Part shown: one piece after another, positions 58,001 to 64,000 of the stretch
Layout of the letters: each line of letters starts with the position of its first letter
Numbering within the stretch: the stretch's first letter is position 1
DNA from: Gavia stellata
Taxonomy: Eukaryota > Chordata > Aves > Gaviiformes > Gaviidae
NCBI RefSeq assembly: GCF_030936135.1
Contig: NC_082634.1
Coordinates: 322,501-386,500, forward strand
Length of the DNA stretch: 64,000 nucleotides
Direction of reading: 5' to 3'
Notes under the pieces: model-generated
Seen by the model: the letters and a program-made list of their open reading frames with translations, nothing else
What the model was told of the DNA's origin: nothing
Databases searched by the model: none
Program-made: the position numbers and the translations under genes

Positions 58001-61000
58001 CTCGGGCGTAGATGTCGCATGCTTCCTCTATCCTGGAGGAGCCCCTGGAAGCAAAGAGAAGCCGGGCGTTGCATAAATCCCTGCTGGGAAACTCAAACCC
58101 TGCGCCCGAGCGGAAAAAATAAATGACATTGCTCCGCTGCAGCTGCCACCAAGAGCACGAGAGGCTCCCTGGGGCGAGCTGCTGCCGCAGAGGAGTCTCT
58201 CCCGGCTCGAGGGGCAGAGGGACCCGGCCCCCGCAGGGCTCTCTGGGGAAGCTGCCGGTTAAAACGGAGGCCAACGGGGAGAGAAAAGCGGGTTTGCTGC
58301 CTGCTTCCTCCGAGCCGCAGCTTGCAGGCGGCTCGCACGGCCGGAGGAATCGTGCTCGCGGCCGTGGGGAAGCAACCCCAACCTTTCCCCGCCGCTCTAG
58401 AACGCCCCACAGACAGCGGGAGCTGGGCCAGTCCTTCACAGAAACACTTTTTTAATTAATAATTAACGAGCAGAGGAATCCTCCCGCGGGCGCTTCGCCC
58501 CTTTGCTGCCCCAAACGAGCCCACGCTGCTCCCGTCGGCGAAGCCCCGGCTCACAGCCTCCCTCTGCCGCCGGGGACACAGCCAGCACCCGCTGCAGCAC
58601 CCTCCTGGCCCCCAAAAACACTCTCCCGGCCCCCAAAGCAGCCTGAGGGGAGCAGGGAGGGAGCCAGCTCGTCCGACGACGACCCGTTTTAAAACGCAGG
58701 GGCTGCGGCACACGAGCACCACCTCCCAGCTCTCCGGCTCTGCTAGCGAGCGCGTTCCTCTGCTGACCTTGCTGATTCTGACGAGAAATCCCGGCTGGGG
58801 ACTCGAGGGAGGTTATTATGGCTGCGTTTGTGTTTTGGGGGCTTTTTTAAGCACCAGCTTAAGCAGTTTTGCTCACGTTTCCTCTCTCCCACTAGAAACC
58901 GGCAGTTAGAAACGTGGCAGAGGCTGGCAGGAGCGACTCGCCGGAGTCAGCGGCTCCACCAGTTCGGATCGGTTTGAGCAGCAAAGTTCTCCCGCTCCCC
59001 AAAAAAGAGGAGAATCATCAAGGCAGCCGCTCCGCCCGATGAACAAACCGGCAATGCCGTCCCTGCCAAACCCCGGGCGATAACCGGGCTAAAAGGGCAA
59101 CAAGCATCCAGCGGACTTCGGCAGCCGGGCTTCGCTGACGGTGAGTCAAGGCCGCCGGAGACAAGCGGGGAGACCTCAGCGCTTTACGAAACGGCCCTTT
59201 AGCTCAGAGAATCTCAACCGCCATTAGAAATTACCGTTTAACACCCAAGCGCCCGAGTTTTGTGTCTCACGTTAATTTGGAGCTGTTAAATAACATTAAG
59301 GAGGGCGAGCTGAAGGAAACGCCATGGCACGGCGAAGCGAAGGGCAGCAGAAACCACGGCTCCGGTCGCCCCACCACGCACAAAACCTGGCCACAGCGTC
59401 TCCCTCCCTACCGCAGCCCGAGGAAAACAAACCTCCCCCTTATCGGGCAAGCGCCGGACGCGCTCTTGTTTATGAAACCGCCCGGTGAAAGCTGAATTTT
59501 GCAACGTTAAGTGCGGGGCACCTCTCGTTTCTCCCCTAGCACGGCCGTTGCGTAAAGCCAGAGTTAAAGCCGGCATGAAACCGGCCCGGTCTTTGCACGG
59601 AGATGAGTCTGAGCGGCACCGGGGGGCAAAGCGAACCCCCGGAGTTTGCCCTTTTCCGGTACGACACGGGGCAGGGGGGAGCGGAACTCCCTCGGCCCCG
59701 ACGAGTCCCCGCAGAGGCGCAGCGCCAGCCAGGACTGCGCACGGCCGAGTTTAAAGTTTAAAAAAAAAAAACAACCAACCATTTGAACCGGTTTTAAAGC
59801 CCACGCCGAAAGCGAGGGATGAGTTTACGACGCATTGAGAGGCGGTAAGAGCGCCCGATGGTTTTTCACAGCCTTCCCCGCCCTCATCCGTAGCCCTCAC
59901 ACCCCGTTTCGCACCCTAACACCCTCTGCCGCCCCCCCGGCACCCCCATAGCGCCCGCCCTCACCCCAACCCCCCAGGGGCCAACACTCTCACCCCAAAG
60001 CTCCCCAGACGCCCCTAACACCCCTTCTCTGCCCCACAGCACCCCCCCTCACCGCAAACCCCCCCAGGGCCCAGCACCCTCACCCCAAAACCCCCCAGGA
60101 GCCCCTAACACCCCTTCTCTGCCCCACAGCACCCCCACAGTGTCTCCCCTCACCCCAACCCCCCAGGGGCAACACTCTCACCCCAAAACCCCTCAGGAGC
60201 CCCTAACACCCCTTCTCTGCCCCACAGCACCTCCACAGTGCCTCCCCACACCCCAATACCCCCAGAGCCCAGCACCCTCATCCCAAAGCGCCCCCAGAAG
60301 CCCCTAACACCCCTTCTCTGCCCCACGGCACCCCCACAGTGCCCCCCCTCACCCCAATACCCCCCAGCGCCCAGCACCCTCATCCCAAAACCCCCCAGAA
60401 GCCCCTAACACCCCTTCTCTGCCCCACGGCACCCCCACAGTGCCTCCCCACACCCCAATACCCCCCAGGGCCCAGCACCCTCATCCCAAAACCCCCCAGG
60501 AGCCCCTAACACCCCTTCTCTGCCCCACAGCACCCCCACAGTGCCCCCCCTCACCCCAATACCCCCAGGGCCCAGCACCCTCATCCCAAAACCCCCCAGA
60601 AGCCCCTAACACCCCTTCTCTGCCCCACGGCACCCCCACAGTGCCTCCCCACACCCCAATACCCCCCAGAGCCCAGCACCCTCATCCCAAAACCCCCCAG
60701 GAGCCCCTAACACCCCTCCTCTGCCCCCCAGCACCCCCACAGTGCCCCCCCTCACCCCAACCCCCCCAGGGCCCAGCACCCTCATCCCAAAGCGCCCCCA
60801 GAAGCCCCTAACACCCCTTCTCTGCCCCACGGCACCCCCACAGTGTCTCCCCACACCCCAATACCCCCCAGGGCCCAGCACCCTCATCCCAAAGCCCCCC
60901 AGGAGCCCCTAACACCCCTTCTCTGCCCCACAGCACCCCCACAGTGCCCCCCCTCACCCCAAAACCCCCCAGGGCCCAGCACCCTCATCCCAAAGCCCCC

Positions 61001-61998
61001 CAGGAGCCCCTAACACCCCTCCTCTGCCCCACAGCACCCCCACAGTGCCCCCCCTCACCCCAATACCCCCAGGGCCCAGCACCCTCATCCCAAAACCCCC
61101 CAGAAGCCCCTAACACCCCTTCTCTGCCCCACGGCACCCCCACAGTGCCTCCCCACACCCCAATACCCCCCAGAGCCCAGCACCCTCATCCCAAAACCCC
61201 CCAGGAGCCCCTAACACCCCTCCTCTGCCCCCCAGCACCCCCACAGTGCCCCCCCTCACCCCAACCCCCCCAGGGCCCAGCACCCTCATCCCAAAGCGCC
61301 CCCAGAAGCCCCTAACACCCCTTCTCTGCCCCACGGCACCCCCACAGTGTCTCCCCACACCCCAATACCCCCCAGGGCCCAGCACCCTCATCCCAAAGCC
61401 CCCCAGGAGCCCCTAACACCCCTTCTCTGCCCCACAGCACCCCCACAGTGCCCCCCCTCACCCCAAACCCCCCCAGGGCCCAGCACCCTCATCCCAAAGC
61501 CCCCCAGTAGCCCCTAACACCCCTCCTCTGCCCCCCAGCACCCCCACAGTGCCCCCCCTCACCCCAACCCCCCCAGGGCCCAGCACCCTCACCTCGGAGC
61601 CCCCCAGGAGCCCCTAACACCCCTTCTCTGCCCCACGGCACCCCCACAGTGCCCCCCCTCACCCCAACCCCCCCAGGGCCCAGCACCCTCATCCCAAAAC
61701 CCCCCAGGAGCCCCTAACACCCCTTCTCTGCCCCACGGCACCCCCACAGTGCCCCCCCTCACCCCAAACCCCCCAGGGCCCAGCACCCTCACCTCGGAGC
61801 CCCCCCCACCCCCTGACACCCCCTCCCCGCCCCCCACCGCTGTCAGGCCCCCGGGGGGGGCCAAGCCCGGGGCGGAGCGGGCCGGGCGGCGCGCACTCAC
61901 CCGAAGAGGCCGGCGAAGAAGGACTGGGAGCCGCGGACCTTCTTGTCGGCCTCGGCCAGGAGCTGCAGCGCCTCCTTCTCCTTCCCGGCCTGGTCCAT
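52053..61998 (-). CDS. NAPA: NAPA, alpha-SNAP (NSF attachment protein alpha)
   Basis: Eleven exons: 61998-61901, 58044-57965, 57745-57629, 55707-55661, 55331-55254, 53779-53724, 53321-53237, 53088-52984, 52762-52694, 52360-52310, 52154-52053. All are GT-AG and in phase; total 888 bp = 295 residues, the exact length of human alpha-SNAP. Start [20 protein letters not shown]; the N-terminal membrane-touching loop [13 protein letters not shown]-like helical repeats ([52 protein letters not shown]); C-terminal helix ending [13 protein letters not shown], which activates NSF. It binds assembled SNARE bundles and recruits NSF for their disassembly on cytosolic membrane faces. No frame problem was found, unlike the genes to the left. 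Confidence 0.98.
53800..55250. other. NAPA intron, single-copy sequence
   Basis: Ordinary mixed-composition sequence with short poly-A/T tracts (54604-54617, 54832-54855). No tandem array, no recognisable transposon and no exon was seen. The same holds for 55710-57625 and 58050-59880. Confidence 0.7.
59885..61800. repeat. 100-bp minisatellite in NAPA intron 1
   Basis: About nineteen units of 100 to 102 bp containing AGCACCCTCATCCCAAA, CCCCCCAGGAGCCCCTAACA, CCCCTTCTCTGCCCCAC and GGCACCCCCACAGTGCC. Blocks 60440-60887 and 60944-61391 are almost identical at an offset of 504 bp, that is five units, showing a higher-order repeat. The array ends about 100 bp before the exon 1 donor. Confidence 0.95.
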
Positions 61999-62230
61999 GG
62001 CGGCCGCCTGCAGCCGCGGCGCTCCGCCTCACCCGACGCCGCCGTGCGCCCCTCTCACGTGAGGCCGGCGGCGCGCCGTATTGGCGGTCGGCGCCCACGT
62101 GAGGCGGGCGGAGGGGCGGGGCAGCGCTTCCGCCGCTTCCCCCCCGCAGCGGGGGGGAGCGGCGCCCCCTGGCGGCCGGGGGGAGCGGCCGAGGGGCGGG
62201 GTGCGACGGAGGGGAACGCGCGGCCCCGAA
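61999..62230 (-). promoter_or_regulatory. NAPA CpG promoter with E-boxes
   Basis: CpG-rich sequence immediately upstream of the NAPA ATG. It contains TCACGTGA at 62056 and CCACGTGAGG near 62096, both CACGTG E-boxes; the first matches the core of the lysosomal CLEAR element. GC boxes follow. Confidence 0.6.
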
Positions 62231-62396
62231 ATGGGCCATTTTCGCCCCTTTTCGGGCGTTTTGACGCGTTCCAGTGCCGTAGGGCTGATGCGGTGGGCCG
62301 GAACCCGCAGCCAGCATTAGCGAGGGCGGGGAGAGGGTCCTGAAGGAGGCCGGGGTCAGCCAAGCGCCCCACTCACCGAGGGTCATCGCGCTGACA

Positions 62397-62669
62397 TCAC
62401 GGCCCCGGCGATGACATCACGGCCCTGGCGATGACATCACCGAACCACTCGACGGCGTAGCAGGGCTGGCGCTGCTTCTCCCCGAGCTGAAAGAGTAGGG
62501 AGAAGGGGGGAGCGGCGGGCGGGCGCGGGTCAGCAAGGCGGGGGGCTCCTCGCCAGAGGCATTTAACGAAGCCCCGGCTAATTAGCGAGGGGCGAGCGTA
62601 ACGATGGCCGATCCAGCCCCCGCCGCCAACGCCCACCTCCAGCCCCAGCAGGAACTTTTGAGAGGAGCC
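62397..62669 (-). CDS. candidate 3' end of an unidentified minus-strand gene
   Basis: Two stretches with plausible splice signals. 62669-62637 is preceded by CCTAG and followed by GAG|GTGGGC (SSQKFLLGLE). 62486-62397 is preceded by TTCTCTTTCAG (LGEKQRQPCYAVEWFGDVI, stop at 62397). They join in phase 0. I recognise no family, and the second stretch overlaps a small GATGACATCACGGCC repeat (62389-62445), so this may be chance. In human the gene upstream of NAPA on the same strand is ZNF541; the residues do not obviously match it. Confidence 0.2.
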   Translation of the reverse strand, partial: GSSQKFLLGLEVGVGGGGWIGHRYARPSLISRGFVKCLWRGAPRLADPRPPAAPPFSLLFQLGEKQRQPCYAVEWFGDVIARAVMSSPGP

Positions 62670-63860
62670 CTAGGTTAATTACTTCCCGGTGAGAGGGGAG
62701 CGCTGGGGCTCCCGCACCCGCTAACGAAGGCGTGAGTACTTAACGAGCCGCCGGTCATCGAGGACCCCCTCCTTTCCCAGTGGCGGGTGTGCGGTACGCG
62801 CCGGCCGTAACGCCGGCAGCGTCTGGGAGCAGGGGAGGCGAAACGCCGAGGGGCAGAGCGCGTCGGCCGCGGGAAAAGGGTTTTGGGGTGGGAAGCCCCC
62901 GAATACGGCACCTGCCAGCGGCTGGAAAGGTGACATCACCGGCGCGGCGAGCTCCGGCACCGCGACGGCGCCTTCGCCGGATGCGTCGCCGAGTTCACGC
63001 AATGGCAGGAGAGGGATGAGGGGGCGGCTGGGGGAGAGGGTCTCCCCCCAAAAGCCGCCACCCCGGCCGCCCCGAAACCCCTCGGCTTGCTGCCGCCGCA
63101 GCCGGTGTTTGCCACGCTGCCGGACGCGGTAAAACCCCGGTGCCCGCCGCCAGCCGGCCAGCACGCCCGCCTGCAAGAAACACACGTCGATTTTTATAGA
63201 GGTGAAACAACCGGGGCCGCCTTCACCGCGAGCTTCGCGGCGCCTCGGAGGGCTCTTCGGTGAGCGCCCGGCCCGGCAGCACCCACGCCACGGCCTGCCG
63301 CGTCTACGCCACCCTCACGCCGGCGGAGAGGAGGTAAGGGAACAACGGCGCAGAAACCCTTCTCTCTCGGCGCACAAAGCAGAGCCGCGGTGGTTTTTTG
63401 GGGAGAAATTGGCCCGAAGGAGGCGGTTTCCTCCTTGCCGAACTATTTAACGCCGCGGGTTTACAGCCGGTGGGTAACGCCGTCCGGTTTTCTCCGGCAA
63501 TATCTCACCGAAACACCTAGACGGCAGGGAATACCTCACACCGCTAAGAAAAATTGCCATTACCACCGGCTAAACGAGGAGGGCGGTTTTTCCCATTTTG
63601 TGCCGGTTTAAGCCCAGACTCCCGCCCAAGGGCCGGTGAAAGTTTTAGGACCAAAAAGGCTCCGGAACGGCGGCGGGCAGCGACGGCGGCGGGCCCCTGC
63701 GAAGCAGAAGAGGGGCTCCGATGACGTTACCACCACCAGCGTGGCCTCACTAAGAACCGCCCGACCTCGCCTTTAACCCCGGAATTCTCATCCGGAGCCA
63801 CCGGCCTCATTTTAACGGCCCTGGGCTCCCCGCCGCGGCGCCAGACGCGGGCGAAGGACG
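62670..63860. other. region right of NAPA without a recognised gene
   Basis: Moderately GC-rich single-copy sequence. A minus-strand open stretch from 63172 (after a TTTCTTGCAG acceptor) reads AGVLAGWRRAPGFYRVRQRG but shows no convincing donor or homology. Nothing else is supportable. Confidence 0.4.
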
Positions 63861-63862
63861 CG

Positions 63863-64000
63863 ATGGCGGATGCGAACACCACAAGAGCGTCTCAGTTCTT
63901 GCAGAAATGCGTTAAGCCGGAGGAGGAGGAGGAGGAGGGCGGCGGCGAGGCGCGGCCGAAGGAGGAGGCGACGGAGGAGCCAGCTCTCCCGCTCGCCCCG
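63863..64000 (+). CDS. candidate first coding exon of an unidentified gene, cut by the right edge
   Basis: ATG at 63863 in good context (GCGATGG) opens MADANTTRASQFLQKCVKPE, then a Glu run, a short Gly run and a Glu/Ala/Pro-rich stretch, still open at the window end. The (GAG)n codon run and CpG-rich surroundings are typical of a vertebrate first exon. I do not recognise the protein. Confidence 0.3.
   Translation, partial: MADANTTRASQFLQKCVKPEEEEEEGGGEARPKEEATEEPALPLAP

Noticed and set aside
51400-60000. Transposable elements (CR1 LINE, LTR elements) in NAPA introns
   Set aside because: I saw no reverse-transcriptase motifs, terminal repeats or characteristic CR1 tails; poly-A tracts alone are not enough.

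Overview
The window looks like a gene-dense, extremely GC-rich, minisatellite-loaded vertebrate chromosome segment, most probably an avian dot microchromosome. The case rests on recognisable vertebrate exons with GT-AG introns, two gene blocks that are neighbours on human chromosome 19q13, introns of tens to a few thousand bases, and a private tandem repeat in almost every intron. It is not bacterial. I recognise seven protein-coding genes with high or fairly high confidence. Identifications and human comparisons are from memory of the families; no search was run.

Layout, left to right: RYR1 (minus; 5' part only, runs off the left edge), an unidentified three-exon gene tail (plus, 12.9-15.0 kb), SPRED3 (minus, 16.3-24.6 kb), GGN (plus, 24.6-28.1 kb), PSMD8 (minus, 27.9-31.2 kb), SLC8A2 (minus, 34.7-44.6 kb), KPTN (minus, 46.2-51.1 kb), NAPA (minus, 51.7-62.0 kb), then a 2 kb region with a possible unidentified first exon on plus at the right edge. 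RYR1-SPRED3-GGN-PSMD8 matches human 19q13.2 in order and relative strand. SLC8A2-KPTN-NAPA matches human 19q13.32. The two blocks, far apart in human, are joined here between PSMD8 and SLC8A2.

The genes do not form one pathway. RYR1 is the sarcoplasmic-reticulum Ca2+ release channel and SLC8A2 a plasma-membrane Na+/Ca2+ exchanger. SPRED3 restrains Ras-MAPK signalling, GGN is a germ-cell protein, PSMD8 a proteasome lid subunit, KPTN a KICSTOR (mTORC1 control) subunit and NAPA the alpha-SNAP adaptor for NSF.

Composition changes sharply. From 1 to about 51 kb the introns and spacers are dominated by tandem arrays; from about 51.7 to 59.9 kb (NAPA introns 2-10) the sequence is ordinary and non-repetitive; one more large array fills NAPA intron 1. 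Two 200-N gaps (6341-6540, 36164-36363) hide real coding sequence: about twenty RYR1 exons and the SLC8A2 exon(s) before the last one. Single-base frame discrepancies occur in RYR1, SPRED3, SLC8A2 and KPTN exons but not in NAPA or GGN, which points to consensus error in the GC-rich part rather than gene death.

The most striking observation is in RYR1 intron 2, where the end of exon 2 together with its 5' splice site has been amplified into a tandem array, giving eleven extra intact donor-like sites in an intron that is open in the exon-2 frame. Others are a 21-bp, frame-preserving minisatellite making up two thirds of GGN, a CRE cluster that grades into a CRE-like array upstream of PSMD8, and palindromic GC-box repeats upstream of KPTN.
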